DNA of 64,000 nt from Alphaproteobacteria bacterium CG1_02_46_17 (GTDB taxonomy: Bacteria; Pseudomonadota; Alphaproteobacteria; Micavibrionales; Micavibrionaceae): NCBI GenBank assembly GCA_001871905.1, contig MNUG01000018.1, forward strand, positions 42,113-106,112, in the 5' to 3' direction. This document shows, piece after piece, positions 28,160 through 37,673 of this stretch. Made by a program: the position numbers and the translations under genes. How positions within the stretch are numbered: position 1 is the first letter of the stretch; every line of letters begins with the position of its first letter. The notes under the pieces are model-generated. The model saw only the letters and a program-made list of their open reading frames with translations. It searched no databases and was not told the origin of the DNA.

Positions 28160-28960
28160 TTAGCTCGGGGCAAATTCTCCAAATTTTGACCGATCAAGCT
28201 GGTTCGATGGATCAAGGAGCTTGGTGATGTCTTGTTGGATGTTTTGGCGGGTTCTGCCGGTTAAACTCGAGAAAATCTGGCAAGCTTCATTAAAGCGTCT
28301 TGGCTCGAACCAGGTCTGGTTGGCGTGCTTGTCAAAAGGAAGACCAGTAACCAATTGAAGAAAGGCCTGATTGCCATAGGCCATAGACTGAATAAGATCA
28401 AGATCGCTGGAGGGAACCAGTAACTTGTCCACTCCGGCCTCATTAACACGGGACATAACGACCTGTGGGGCGAAATGAAGATCACTTCTTCCAGCAACCG
28501 GTGTGGTAAATCCTGACAAGACAAATTGTGTATCGATATGGATTTGTTGTGGATTGGGTTGCTCAAGGCGTGCGATCATCAGGGAAGACCATTGGCTTGG
28601 TCGTTCATTTTTGTTCTCTGGATCATCAATATGTGAATATTCAATATAGGACAGAAATGCGCCATCATCTCTGAAATATTCGCACAGATCGGAAACCTCT
28701 GTATTTCCGGCATCCGTCAAATGATCGGCAACCAGACTATCCTGCGCCTTGTAAATACTGGACAGCATCTTGATGCTCTCACTATCAAGCGAAACGTCCC
28801 GATCATGGTAATACAGGTCGGTGAAGAGCTGAAAACCTTTCACAACATAAAGATAAGGAAAAAGGTAAGAAAAAGTTTCTTCCTGTTCGGGGGGGTGAGC
28901 AACCGCTGATGGGGCATTATTATCTTTGTATCTTGAAAATATTTTACTCAGAATAGACAT
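28160..28960 (-). CDS. Unknown protein, member C of the paralog family
   Basis: 266-residue protein and closest relative of member A. Motifs are KGFQLF (41-46), GAFLSYIEY (100-108), QWSSLMIARL (123-132), SGFTTP near 149-154, MAYGNQAFLQL (193-203) and NQTWFE (214-219). Its start overlaps the end of member D by 13 nt, so the two are translationally coupled. A weak A/T-rich hairpin lies between it and member B. No signal peptide or membrane segment is seen. Confidence 0.7.
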   Translation of the reverse strand: MSILSKIFSRYKDNNAPSAVAHPPEQEETFSYLFPYLYVVKGFQLFTDLYYHDRDVSLDSESIKMLSSIYKAQDSLVADHLTDAGNTEVSDLCEYFRDDGAFLSYIEYSHIDDPENKNERPSQWSSLMIARLEQPNPQQIHIDTQFVLSGFTTPVAGRSDLHFAPQVVMSRVNEAGVDKLLVPSSDLDLIQSMAYGNQAFLQLVTGLPFDKHANQTWFEPRRFNEACQIFSSLTGRTRQNIQQDITKLLDPSNQLDRSKFGEFAPS

Positions 28961-29658
28961 GGTTCTGCCTTTTGGTTTGTTGGAAATTGTACATAAGGAT
29001 TACTGACAAGATGTGCAAAATATTTTTCGACTGCAGCAGGATCATCCATCACGGTATCGGGATTCTCTTGAAGGACAGGGGCCTTACCAATCAGCCTGCG
29101 TGTGAGGTTGAAGGCATAGCATAGGCCGAACTGCAAAACGGGAGCCGTGATACCTTCCCCTCTGAGGTGTTTAAGTGTGTGCTCGTCGGTTCTGTACATC
29201 AATTCGAAAGGAGAAAAGATATACCTGCCTTTATCCGTCCTGTTTTTTCCGCATAACATGAAATATGTTTCAAGTCCGGATGAGGTTTTCTTTCCTGCAA
29301 AGGCAACGGAATAGGCAAGAGGAGCCGATGCTGGAAAGTTGGGGTCGGGGCGCGTATAATCGCAAAACATAAAGAAATCATCGCCCGCACCGTGGACAAC
29401 ACAGACATCATTGGTCTTGAGATCAAAAAGATTAAGAAAATGGTCGCGGCTGAGCATAAGGCTGGGGCTGTTGCTGGCAAGCTCATTCAAAGAAGCAATA
29501 TATTTGAATTTTTCTGACACTCTTTCAATCCGACGATATTCTTGGGAATTGAATAGATGCAGAGCCCTGATGACGTCGATATACGGAATTTTCTGGAGGT
29601 CGCCCTCATGCCCTACGGCGTGTGCGGAGGCACTCTCGTCGATGTTATCAGAAAGCAT
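28948..29658 (-). CDS. Unknown protein, member D of the paralog family
   Basis: 236-residue divergent relative of members A-C and first gene of the cluster. Equivalent segments are VIRALHLFNSQEY (29-41), DFFMFCDYT (94-102), AYSVAFAGKK (115-124) and LQFGLCYAFNLTRRLIGKAP (175-194), which matches the MAYxNQAF segment of the others. It ends in PCLF. Similarity is weaker than between A and C but the order is the same. Its start diverges from mtaB. Confidence 0.65.
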   Translation of the reverse strand: MLSDNIDESASAHAVGHEGDLQKIPYIDVIRALHLFNSQEYRRIERVSEKFKYIASLNELASNSPSLMLSRDHFLNLFDLKTNDVCVVHGAGDDFFMFCDYTRPDPNFPASAPLAYSVAFAGKKTSSGLETYFMLCGKNRTDKGRYIFSPFELMYRTDEHTLKHLRGEGITAPVLQFGLCYAFNLTRRLIGKAPVLQENPDTVMDDPAAVEKYFAHLVSNPYVQFPTNQKAEPCLF

Positions 29659-29766
29659 AGTCTCGTAATTCCCTGTTTTTAAGCTTTTTCAGCTCTTTAA
29701 CTTTTCTTATATTCCCTATTTATCATAAAAATTGAAAAAAGCAAATTTTTCTGGCAATAGAGTGGG

Positions 29767-31035
29767 ATGGATAAAGAAAAAAGCCCCCAAGTTCAAACTT
29801 TTGGCTGTCGCTTGAATGTTTATGAAAGTGAAGTCATGAAATCCCATGCTCGTGAAGCAGGGATGGAAGACGCTATTATTTTTAATACCTGTGCTGTGAC
29901 CGCCGAGGCCGAACGTCAGGCAAGGCAGGCGATCCGCAAAGCAAGGCGGGAAAATCCAACGGCCAAAATCATCGTGACCGGATGTTCTGCCCAGATTAAA
30001 CCGGAAACTTATGCGAATATGCCGGAAGTCGATCAGGTCTTGGGCAATCACCTGAAACTCAAGGCCGAAACTTGGACAGGAAACCACACCGAAAAAGTGA
30101 TTGTGAATGATATCATGTCGGTGCGTGAAACGGCGGGTCACTTGCTCGAAGGGTTCGAAGGGCATGCCAGAGCGTTCATACAAGTTCAAAACGGGTGTGA
30201 TCATCGCTGCACATTTTGTATTATTCCTTATGGCCGTGGAAATTCCCGTTCGGTTCCTGTTGACGAGATCGTCACTCAAATCGGGAAATTGTTGGAGCAA
30301 GGATTTAACGAAGTCGTGCTTTCTGGTGTGGACGTCACATCCTACGGCAAGGATCTACCGGGCGAGCCGACGCTGGGTTATATGATGAAGGTTATCTTCC
30401 GCGAACTGCCGCATTTACCGCGCCTTCGCCTCTCATCACTTGATCCGGTTGAAATAGATCAGGATATGTGGGACTTGATCGAAAACGAACCGCGTTTGAT
30501 GCCGCATCTGCATTTGAGTGTTCAGGCAGGCGACAATATGATTTTGAAACGTATGAAACGCCGCCACTTGCGCGAAGACGTCATCGCCGCGTGCGAGAAG
30601 GCGCGTCGCTTGCGTCCCGATATGGTTTTTGGTGCGGATATCATTGCGGGGTTTCCGACCGAAACAGACGAAATGTTTGAAAATACGCTGCGTCTGGTCG
30701 AGGAATGCGATCTGACTTTCCTTCATGTGTTCCCGTATTCGCCGCGTCCGCAAACACCTGCTGCGAAAATGCCTCAAGTGGATTTGGCGATCAGGAAAGA
30801 ACGGGCGGCACAGTTGCGGGAACTTGGAAGCTTGCAACTTGCAAAATTTAATGAATCACAAAACCGGACAACCTGTAGCGTTATCATCGAACAGGGAAAT
30901 ATCGGACGTTCCGAGCATTTTGCAGAAATTATGCTCGATCGGGAGTATCAGGTGGGTAGCCTTGTCATGGTGGAAACTACGGGGATTTGCAACGGTCGCC
31001 TGACGGGCAGAATTATCGGTAAAATTGCCGCATAG
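29767..31035 (+). CDS. mtaB: tRNA t6A37 methylthiotransferase MtaB
   Basis: Radical-SAM enzyme that adds a methylthio group to t6A37 of tRNA. The 422-residue protein has the UPF0004 cluster ligands Cys14, Cys42 and Cys73, the radical-SAM motif Cys144-x3-Cys148-x2-Cys151 (CDHRCTFC), and a degenerate C-terminal TRAM region. The sequence TFGCRLNVYES and LSGVDVTSYG are MtaB- rather than MiaB-type. ftsY follows, as in other alphaproteobacteria. Confidence 0.92.
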   Translation: MDKEKSPQVQTFGCRLNVYESEVMKSHAREAGMEDAIIFNTCAVTAEAERQARQAIRKARRENPTAKIIVTGCSAQIKPETYANMPEVDQVLGNHLKLKAETWTGNHTEKVIVNDIMSVRETAGHLLEGFEGHARAFIQVQNGCDHRCTFCIIPYGRGNSRSVPVDEIVTQIGKLLEQGFNEVVLSGVDVTSYGKDLPGEPTLGYMMKVIFRELPHLPRLRLSSLDPVEIDQDMWDLIENEPRLMPHLHLSVQAGDNMILKRMKRRHLREDVIAACEKARRLRPDMVFGADIIAGFPTETDEMFENTLRLVEECDLTFLHVFPYSPRPQTPAAKMPQVDLAIRKERAAQLRELGSLQLAKFNESQNRTTCSVIIEQGNIGRSEHFAEIMLDREYQVGSLVMVETTGICNGRLTGRIIGKIAA

Positions 31036-31138
31036 AAAAACCTGTTTTCTTTCCCGTTTTCCCCTTTGAGTATTGGATTCTCTGGGCTTGGTGTGCTAAG
31101 ACAGGGTATATCAAATAATCACGTTTGTGAGGTTCAAA

Positions 31139-32305
31139 ATGTTTTTCTGGCGTAAGAATAAAAACAGCTCTCAACAAGAGCGGGAAGAGGCCGAAGACCG
31201 GATTGTCCACGATCCGAAAGAACCCGCGTTGGAACCTTCTTTGGAATATGAGGCCCAGATTGATCCCGAGTTCGCAAAGCATGAGCTCAACGAAACAGAA
31301 AACGAAGTCATCGACGAATTGGAAGAAATTCCCTGTGCTGCCAATCCTGTCGCGCCGATTAAAAAACAGGATGATATGGGGGGCGGATGGCTCTCTCGCC
31401 TGACGGGTGGCCTATCCAAATCATCGGGGAAAATTGGCGGGGGATTGGGCGACCTGTTTTCCAAGCGCAAGCCTGACGAAACCACCATGTCGGAATTTGA
31501 GGATTTGTTGATTACGGCAGATATCGGGCCTGCCACATCGGCTCGTCTGGTCGAAGCTGTGTGCAATCGCAAATACGACAAGGAAAACTGTACGCGTGAA
31601 GTCCAGTTGGCACTGGCTGAAGAAATCGCAGCCATTCTGAGCAGAACCACCAAAGAATTGAATGTTGAAAAGGCTGAAAACGGCCCGCGCACCATGTTGA
31701 TTTGTGGCGTGAACGGTGTTGGTAAAACCACAACCATCGGAAAACTGGCCTATCAATTCCATTACCGCCAACATAAAAAAGTTATGATGGCGGCGGGTGA
31801 CACATTCCGCGCTGCGGCAATCGAACAATTGCAAATCTGGGCTGACCGGACGAAATGTCCACTGATTTCCAGTGAAATTGGGTCTGACTCTGCGGCTTTG
31901 GCTTATAACGCCTACGAAAAGGCAGTGGAAAGCGGCGTTGATATTCTGATGATTGATACGGCTGGTCGTCTGCATAACAAGGCCAACTTGATGGCAGAGC
32001 TTGAAAAAATTTCCCGTGTGCTCAAGAAAAAAGACGAAGCATTACCACATGAGGTTGTCCTGGTTTTGGATGCAACAACCGGACAAAATGCCATTGCTCA
32101 GGTCGAAACATTCTCGAGCATTGTAAAATTGACCGGACTTGTTGTGACCAAGCTGGATGGGTCTGCCAAAGGTGGCATCGTTGTTGCCTTGGCTGATAAA
32201 TTTGGACTGCCGGTTTTTGCAGTGGGGGTAGGCGAAGATATCGAAGACTTGCAACCATTCCATCCGGAAGAATTCGCCAGAACTTTGGTGGGCCTTTCTA
32301 ACTAG
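31139..32305 (+). CDS. ftsY: Signal recognition particle receptor FtsY
   Basis: Membrane-associated SRP receptor GTPase. From the ATG at 31139 (Shine-Dalgarno GAGG at 31129-31132) the 388-residue protein has an acidic N-terminal A domain (residues 1-75), the N domain, the P-loop GVNGVGKTT (190-198), DTAGR and TKLDGSAKGG. A GTG at 31127 gives four extra residues but overlaps the Shine-Dalgarno. It follows mtaB by about 100 nt. Confidence 0.96.
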   Translation: MFFWRKNKNSSQQEREEAEDRIVHDPKEPALEPSLEYEAQIDPEFAKHELNETENEVIDELEEIPCAANPVAPIKKQDDMGGGWLSRLTGGLSKSSGKIGGGLGDLFSKRKPDETTMSEFEDLLITADIGPATSARLVEAVCNRKYDKENCTREVQLALAEEIAAILSRTTKELNVEKAENGPRTMLICGVNGVGKTTTIGKLAYQFHYRQHKKVMMAAGDTFRAAAIEQLQIWADRTKCPLISSEIGSDSAALAYNAYEKAVESGVDILMIDTAGRLHNKANLMAELEKISRVLKKKDEALPHEVVLVLDATTGQNAIAQVETFSSIVKLTGLVVTKLDGSAKGGIVVALADKFGLPVFAVGVGEDIEDLQPFHPEEFARTLVGLSN

Positions 32306-32387
32306 TGACACCCCAGTCATACCCCAGTCACACCATGGACTTGATACGGTTTTTCCTTTATGATCTACAGGAAATAAAGGAAAAACC

Positions 32388-33896
32388 ATGTCATTCATGA
32401 AATCATTTAACAAGATCCATAAATTCACTGATGCAGACGAAGCCTTCGAATGCATCCAGACTATTTACAATGAATCGCGCCAGACCCTTCTGGACAGTTT
32501 TGATGATTTTTCAAAAAATAAAACTTTTCCGACCGAACGAACCAGCGCCTATTATCCTTACATAAGGATTAAGGTCGCAAACGCCAAACGGGTTGATAGC
32601 CGTCTGTCATACGGGTTTGTTTCGCGTCCGGGCGTTTATTCGACCACTCTGACACGGCCTGATATTTTCGATTATTACTACCGTGACCAGATTAAACTGC
32701 TTTTGAAAAATCATGATGTGCCGATCGAGGTCGGGATCAGTGATACACCGATGCCAATTCATTTTGTTCTGGGGGAGGATTTCCACGTCGAAGGCGAACT
32801 AACGCCGCGTCACATGGAATATCTGCCAAATATTTTTGATCTTCCTGATTTATCCATTATGGATGATGAAATTGCGAACGGAACCTATTATCCGTCAGAA
32901 GGTGAAGATTCTCCGCTATCTTTGTTTACTGCGCCGCGCGTTGATATGTCGATTTTGCGTTTGCGTCATTATACAGGAACAAACGCAGCGCACTTCCAGA
33001 ACTATGTGATCTTTACCAACTATCAATTTTATATTGATGAGTTTATCAAGATTGCGCATCAGACCATGTCACGAAGCGAAGACGCGTCAATTCGTGAAGG
33101 GCGGGTCGAATATACGGCCTTTGTTGAACCCGGAAATCTGGTGACCTATAACAAAAATATTTCCGGTTTGCCTAAGGATGAACTTGGAAATCCGCCAAGC
33201 CGGATGCCGCAAATGCCGGCCTATCACCTGAAACGCCCTGATGGGTCTGGTATTACCATGGTTAATATCGGGGTGGGGCCCTCGAATGCCAAAACCATTA
33301 CCGACCATATTGCTGTGTTGCGTCCTCATGCATGGATTATGCTGGGGCATTGCGCGGGTCTGCGGAATTCGCAAAATCTGGGTGACTATTGTCTGGCGCA
33401 TGGATATTTGCGCGAAGATAATGTGTTGTATCGGGACTTGCACCCGTCTATCCCGATTCCGGCGCTTTCTGAAATTCAACTGACTTTGGAAAAAGCGGTG
33501 GCGGATGTCACGGGTCTTGAAGGGTATGATTTGAAGAAAATCATGAGGACAGGAACGGTGGCTTCGGTTGATGACCGGAACTGGGAACTGCGCCCCAACA
33601 TCCGCAAAAACGCAAGGCTCAGCCAATCCCGCGCAATTGCTCTGGATATGGAATCGGGTACGATTGCGGCAAATGGATTCAGGTTTCGTGTGCCCTACGG
33701 AACCTTGTTATGCGTCTCGGATAAACCGTTACACGGAATGTTGAAACTCCCCGGTATGGCCGAAAGCTTCTATCGCCAGCGGGTTGAACAACATTTGCAA
33801 ATCGGGCTTTTGACGATGGCGTTACTGCGTGACATCGGGGATGACCGCTTGCACAGTCGTAAACTCCGCAGCTTTAACGAAGTGGCATTCCAGTAA
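32388..33896 (+). CDS. amn: AMP nucleosidase
   Basis: Hydrolyses AMP to adenine and ribose-5-phosphate. The 502-residue protein has an N-terminal AMN-specific domain (FTDADEAFECIQTIYNES onward) and a C-terminal phosphorylase-type domain with IGVGPSNAKTITDHIAVLRP and ALDMESGTIAANGFRFRVPYGTLLCVSDKPLHG-like sequence. Length is close to the enterobacterial enzyme. The gene stands alone downstream of ftsY. Confidence 0.94.
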   Translation: MSFMKSFNKIHKFTDADEAFECIQTIYNESRQTLLDSFDDFSKNKTFPTERTSAYYPYIRIKVANAKRVDSRLSYGFVSRPGVYSTTLTRPDIFDYYYRDQIKLLLKNHDVPIEVGISDTPMPIHFVLGEDFHVEGELTPRHMEYLPNIFDLPDLSIMDDEIANGTYYPSEGEDSPLSLFTAPRVDMSILRLRHYTGTNAAHFQNYVIFTNYQFYIDEFIKIAHQTMSRSEDASIREGRVEYTAFVEPGNLVTYNKNISGLPKDELGNPPSRMPQMPAYHLKRPDGSGITMVNIGVGPSNAKTITDHIAVLRPHAWIMLGHCAGLRNSQNLGDYCLAHGYLREDNVLYRDLHPSIPIPALSEIQLTLEKAVADVTGLEGYDLKKIMRTGTVASVDDRNWELRPNIRKNARLSQSRAIALDMESGTIAANGFRFRVPYGTLLCVSDKPLHGMLKLPGMAESFYRQRVEQHLQIGLLTMALLRDIGDDRLHSRKLRSFNEVAFQ

Positions 33897-33929
33897 AAAG
33901 CAAACGGACATATCTCACCTTTATTTAGT

Positions 33930-33980
33930 CCTTTCCCCCTTGAGGGGGGAAGGCCAGGATGGGGGGCTTTATAAGCATGG
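33930..33980. repeat. REP-like hairpin element
   Basis: A 10-bp stem (33930-33939 with 33944-33953, one G-T pair) with a TTGA loop is followed by a G-rich run (GGATGGGGGG). No T tract follows on either strand. The form CCTTTCCCCCTTGAGGGGG resembles short palindromic repeats scattered in many bacterial genomes. Only one copy is in the window. Confidence 0.4.
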
Positions 33981-33985
33981 GGGGG

Positions 33986-35068
33986 CTATGTATGTTTAAG
34001 AATGGTGATATGCCCCATCTTGCGACCCGCGCGGACATCCGGCTTGCCGTATAGATGGATGCAGGCATTCTTTTTGCTCAGATATTTTTCAACCAGTGCA
34101 ATGTCATCCCCAATCAGATTGATCATGACAGCATCGGAATGGCGGTCTGTTTTCCCTAAGGGAAGGCCACACACTGTCCGCACATGATTCTCGAATTGGG
34201 AGACAGCACAGGCATCAATGGTCCAGTGACCGGAATTATGGGTGCGCGGGGCAATTTCGTTGGCGATGATTTGCCCGTCTTTGGTCAGAAATAATTCCAA
34301 CCCCAGAACACCGATCAGATTTACTTTTTTGGCCAGCTTAATTGCCATTTTACTGGCTTTGGCCAATAACTCGGGGTCTAGTGGGGCGGGGGCTGTGGTC
34401 TTGGACAGGATGTGATTCTTATGGTCATTAAGGACAGGGCAGTAAGCCTCTGTTTTTCCAAACTGGTCTCTCGCGACAATGACCGAAATTTCATGGGAAA
34501 AAGGAACCAGAGATTCGATAATTGCCTCATTGGTTTTAAGGGAAGCCCATGCCGCCTGAATATCTGACCCTTTGGAAATTCTGGCCTGACCTTTCCCGTC
34601 ATATCCGAAACGGGTTGTTTTGATAATACAATCAGTTGTGCCCCATTCTTCAAGTGTAGATTTAATGTCATCGGGGCAGGTGGCCTTGGCCCATTGGGCG
34701 GTGGGGATGCCAATATCATTCAGGAATTGTTTTTCTTTCCAGCGGTGCTGGGCAATCTCCAACAGATTTTCATCCGGATAAACGGGCTTGAACTTATTCA
34801 GGTAACGAACTGTTTCAACAGGGATATTTTCAAATTCGTAAGAAATAACATCAACCGACTTGGCAAAAGCCTTAAGCGCATTCTTGTCACTATAATCGGC
34901 GACAAAAGTTCTGGCGCTGACATGGGATGCCGGAGAATCATTTTCAGGTGTGAAAATATGGGTTTTGATCCCGAGGCGTGCGGCGGCAAGGGCTGACATG
35001 CGACCCAACTGACCACCGCCAAGAATTCCCAAAGTTTGTGCAGGCTTATTGAGGGATTTGAGCGACAT
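33986..35068 (-). CDS. purK: N5-carboxyaminoimidazole ribonucleotide synthase
   Basis: ATP-grasp enzyme that carboxylates AIR in purine synthesis. It has the N-terminal [21 protein letters not shown], the ATP-grasp region ([14 protein letters not shown]) and the metal-site signature [14 protein letters not shown]. The frame is open 18 codons further upstream, but the ATG at 35066-35068 gives the standard N-terminus (360 residues) and overlaps purE by 23 nt, implying translational coupling. Confidence 0.94.
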   Translation of the reverse strand: MSLKSLNKPAQTLGILGGGQLGRMSALAAARLGIKTHIFTPENDSPASHVSARTFVADYSDKNALKAFAKSVDVISYEFENIPVETVRYLNKFKPVYPDENLLEIAQHRWKEKQFLNDIGIPTAQWAKATCPDDIKSTLEEWGTTDCIIKTTRFGYDGKGQARISKGSDIQAAWASLKTNEAIIESLVPFSHEISVIVARDQFGKTEAYCPVLNDHKNHILSKTTAPAPLDPELLAKASKMAIKLAKKVNLIGVLGLELFLTKDGQIIANEIAPRTHNSGHWTIDACAVSQFENHVRTVCGLPLGKTDRHSDAVMINLIGDDIALVEKYLSKKNACIHLYGKPDVRAGRKMGHITILKHT

Positions 35069-35540
35069 TTTCTGTCTGGGTCTTTCTAAAGTCTTCAAGA
35101 CGCTCTGCAAGAGCAGGGTCATTCAACGCAAGGATAGAAGCCGCAAGCAGGGCGGCATTGATTGCGCCGGCCTTGCCAATCGCGAGGGTCCCGACAGGAA
35201 TCCCTCCCGGCATCTGGGCAATTGACAGCAAACTATCCATACCACTTAACGCCTTGCTCTCGACAGGGACACCCAGAACAGGCAGACGGGTCATGCTGGC
35301 AGTCATGCCGGGGAGATGTGCTGCACCGCCTGCACCTGCAATGATGACTTTCAATCCGCGTTCAATGGCGGTTTTACTATATTCAACCAGACGATCCGGT
35401 GTGCGGTGGGCTGAAACAATGCGGGTTTCGTGGGGAATCCCCAGCTTGTGGAGAAGGTCGTGGGCATGGGACATGGTTTCCCAATCGGACTGGGATCCCA
35501 TAATAATACCAACCAAAGGGTGTGAATCGCTATCGCTCAT
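35046..35540 (-). CDS. purE: N5-carboxyaminoimidazole ribonucleotide mutase
   Basis: Converts N5-CAIR to CAIR, the step after PurK. The 164-residue flavodoxin-like protein has [13 protein letters not shown] (residues 11-23), SAHRTPDRL and [15 protein letters not shown]. It is upstream of and overlaps purK, and follows a DUF465 gene. Confidence 0.96.
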   Translation of the reverse strand: MSDSDSHPLVGIIMGSQSDWETMSHAHDLLHKLGIPHETRIVSAHRTPDRLVEYSKTAIERGLKVIIAGAGGAAHLPGMTASMTRLPVLGVPVESKALSGMDSLLSIAQMPGGIPVGTLAIGKAGAINAALLAASILALNDPALAERLEDFRKTQTENVAQIPQ

Positions 35541-35549
35541 GTGACGTGC

Positions 35550-35750
35550 CTAGGCTAGAATGTCGGGAATTAACATACTTTCAATGCGTGAAATCATGTC
35601 TTTGAGTCTGAGTTTCTCTTTCTTTAACTTGGCAATCGTAAGAAAGTCAACGGACTGAGCGCCGCTCAGCAGGTTGATTTGTTCATCCAGAGATTTATGT
35701 TGGCGAGCCAGATCTTCTAACTGATCCCGCAGTGCGTCTTCATCTACCAT
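35550..35750 (-). CDS. DUF465 (YdcH-like) small protein
   Basis: 66-residue helical protein with the DUF465 pattern: two short helices rich in Leu, Glu and Lys (RDQLEDLARQHKSLDEQI, then TIAKLKKEKLRLKDMISRIE). Family function is unknown. It is 9 nt upstream of purE on the same strand and probably cotranscribed. Confidence 0.8.
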   Translation of the reverse strand: MVDEDALRDQLEDLARQHKSLDEQINLLSGAQSVDFLTIAKLKKEKLRLKDMISRIESMLIPDILA

Positions 35751-35920
35751 TAAATGTGTAACCTTGTGTTTTGATTATACTTATCAGAAATAATGTCTTT
35801 TGAGTAGCCTCAATTCATGAAACTATTTTTTCATAATCATGATGTGCGCGCAAAAATAATTTAACAATAATCATTTTCAGAGCATTTACGTTTATGGCGT
35901 AACCAAGTATTGTGATTCAT

Positions 35921-35959
35921 CTGACGTATTCGTCAGGCATTTCCGTTCACTTATATACT
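35921..35959 (+). promoter_or_regulatory. Promoter region of pfkA with inverted repeat
   Basis: A perfect 6-bp inverted repeat CTGACG-TATT-CGTCAG (35921-35936) lies where the -35 region would be for the -10-like TATACT (35954-35959), about 30 nt upstream of the phosphofructokinase ATG. It may be an operator or activator site. The remaining upstream 160 nt is A/T-rich with no visible gene. Confidence 0.4.
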
Positions 35960-35990
35960 GGACAGCGTTTGTACCCAAAATAGAGGAAAC

Positions 35991-37073
35991 ATGAAGAAAA
36001 GAATTGGCATTTTAACTAGTGGTGGTGATTGTGCAGGATTGAATGCTGCTATACGGGCGGCTGTGCATCGGGCAGATTTATTGGGCTGGGAAGTTTATGG
36101 AATTTTGGATGGAACGGCTGGTCTTTTGTGCGATCCGATTCAATATAAGGTTTTGACGCCTAATATGTTTGATAACAACGTGATGCGTTTGGGTGGAACC
36201 ATTCTGGGAACCACAAACAGAGGGAATCCTTTTGCGTATCCGATGCCGGACGGCTCGATCAAGGATCGTACCGATGAAATTATCAACGGATTCAAAAGTC
36301 TCGACCTCGAAGCGGTCATCGGCATTGGCGGGGATGGCAGCTTTGCTATTCTTAGAAAACTCGCGATGCAAGGCGGGATTCGTATGGTGGGAATTCCCAA
36401 AACGATTGATAACGATATTGGCGAAACAGAAACGTCAATCGGTTTTGATACCGCGGTGTCTGTTGCGACCGAAGCTCTGGATCGTTTGCAACCGACTGCG
36501 GCATCTCATGATCGGGTCATGGTTCTCGAAGTTATGGGACGTGATGCGGGACATATTGCGCTGACGGCTGGTATTGCAGGTGGTGCGGATGTTATTTTGA
36601 TTCCTGAAATTCCGTATCGGATCAGCAGCGTGGCCAAGAAAATTTCTCAGGTTAAGGAAAATGGCCGGAACTTTGCGTTGGTGGTTGTTTCCGAAGCTGT
36701 CAAAACTCTCGAAGGTGATGCAGCCCAGATGAAGTTCAACGATGGTCAGTTGCGCTATGGCGGAATTGGTCACTATGTTGGCGACCAGATTTTCAAGGCA
36801 ACAGGCTCGGAAACCCGTGTGACGGTTCTGGGGCATGTCCAGCGTGGAAGTTCTCCGACATATAATGACCGCTTGCTGGCATCTGCGTTCGGCGTGCGGG
36901 CAGTTGATCTGATCGCCGAAGGTAAATTCGATCGTATGGTCGCTTGGAAAAACCGTGAAGTCGTCGATGTGCCGATTGAGGCCGCCATCGCAGCCTATCA
37001 GGCAGTTGATGTCAACAGCACTCTGGTTCATACAGCTCGTGCATTGGGTATTTCATTGGGGGATGAAGCCTAA
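35991..37073 (+). CDS. pfkA: 6-Phosphofructokinase
   Basis: Glycolytic phosphorylation of fructose-6-phosphate. The 360-residue protein starts with RIGILTSGGDCAGLNAAIR and contains GGDGS (113-117), PKTIDND (136-142) and a GHVQRG-type effector/substrate segment. Glycine in GGDGS points to ATP as donor, while lysine in PKTIDND is the residue seen in pyrophosphate-dependent enzymes. The combination occurs in some ATP-dependent group members, so ATP use is favoured but not certain. Its stop overlaps the next start (TAATG). Confidence 0.9.
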   Translation: MKKRIGILTSGGDCAGLNAAIRAAVHRADLLGWEVYGILDGTAGLLCDPIQYKVLTPNMFDNNVMRLGGTILGTTNRGNPFAYPMPDGSIKDRTDEIINGFKSLDLEAVIGIGGDGSFAILRKLAMQGGIRMVGIPKTIDNDIGETETSIGFDTAVSVATEALDRLQPTAASHDRVMVLEVMGRDAGHIALTAGIAGGADVILIPEIPYRISSVAKKISQVKENGRNFALVVVSEAVKTLEGDAAQMKFNDGQLRYGGIGHYVGDQIFKATGSETRVTVLGHVQRGSSPTYNDRLLASAFGVRAVDLIAEGKFDRMVAWKNREVVDVPIEAAIAAYQAVDVNSTLVHTARALGISLGDEA

Positions 37074-37633
37074 TGCTCTATGTCCAGCAGTCACTTTCCT
37101 CAGATGAAGATGTTATCTACGTTGCCAGATTTCATTGGTTCTATGATCTTCAGGCCGTGATGGCGATCGTCTGGGGTGTGTTGTTCTCGGTTATGCTTTT
37201 GATTTCGGTTGAAATTCTTCTGCATTACCTACCTGAATCCATTTCGAACTTTATGCTGTCCTACAGCCTCGAACCGGGAGACGGTTGGCTGGCTATTGTT
37301 CGAAAAATGCACCCTGTTATCAAGTTAGTTGCTCTATTGATTCTTCTGATGGGGGTCTTTCGATTTGCCCAGATGATGGTTGTCAAGGTAACAACTGAAA
37401 TTGTTGTGACCAGCAACCGCATCATCTTCAAACGTGGGTTGATTGCGCGGAATGTTGGTGAAATGAGTATTGACCGTATCGAGAGTGTCTCGGTGGTTCA
37501 ACCATTCTGGGGCCGTATTTTTGACTTTGGCCGCTTGATTATTCATGGAATGGGCGTAGGTGAAATGGTTATGCCGAATTTGGCAGAACCTATCCGATTC
37601 CGTAAGGCTATCGAAAAAGCCCGAAGCGGTTAG
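37073..37633 (+). CDS. Membrane protein with bacterial PH domain (YdbS/YdbT-like)
   Basis: 186-residue protein with two transmembrane segments (about residues 29-51 and 83-103), followed by a bPH_2-type domain (EIVVTSNRIIFKRGLIARNVGEMS, then IESVSVVQPFWGRIFDFGRLIIHG). The function of such domains is mostly unknown. It is translationally coupled to pfkA through a TAATG overlap and followed by a second PH-domain gene. Confidence 0.78.
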   Translation: MLYVQQSLSSDEDVIYVARFHWFYDLQAVMAIVWGVLFSVMLLISVEILLHYLPESISNFMLSYSLEPGDGWLAIVRKMHPVIKLVALLILLMGVFRFAQMMVVKVTTEIVVTSNRIIFKRGLIARNVGEMSIDRIESVSVVQPFWGRIFDFGRLIIHGMGVGEMVMPNLAEPIRFRKAIEKARSG

Positions 37634-37655
37634 TTTCCGGACGAACGGGCTTTTT
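37614..37655 (+). terminator. Intrinsic terminator after the first PH-domain gene
   Basis: A 10-bp stem (AAAAAGCCCG 37614-37623, CGGGCTTTTT 37646-37655) with a 22-nt loop overlaps the end of the upstream gene and ends in five T residues. Long loop, so possibly partial termination. Confidence 0.65.
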
Positions 37656-37673
37656 GAAAAGAAAGGTTAGAAT

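Noticed and set aside
32306..32335. Short direct repeat CCCCAGTCA after ftsY
   Set aside because: Two adjacent copies of about 9 bp with no further structure; likely chance or slippage, and not a CRISPR or iteron array.
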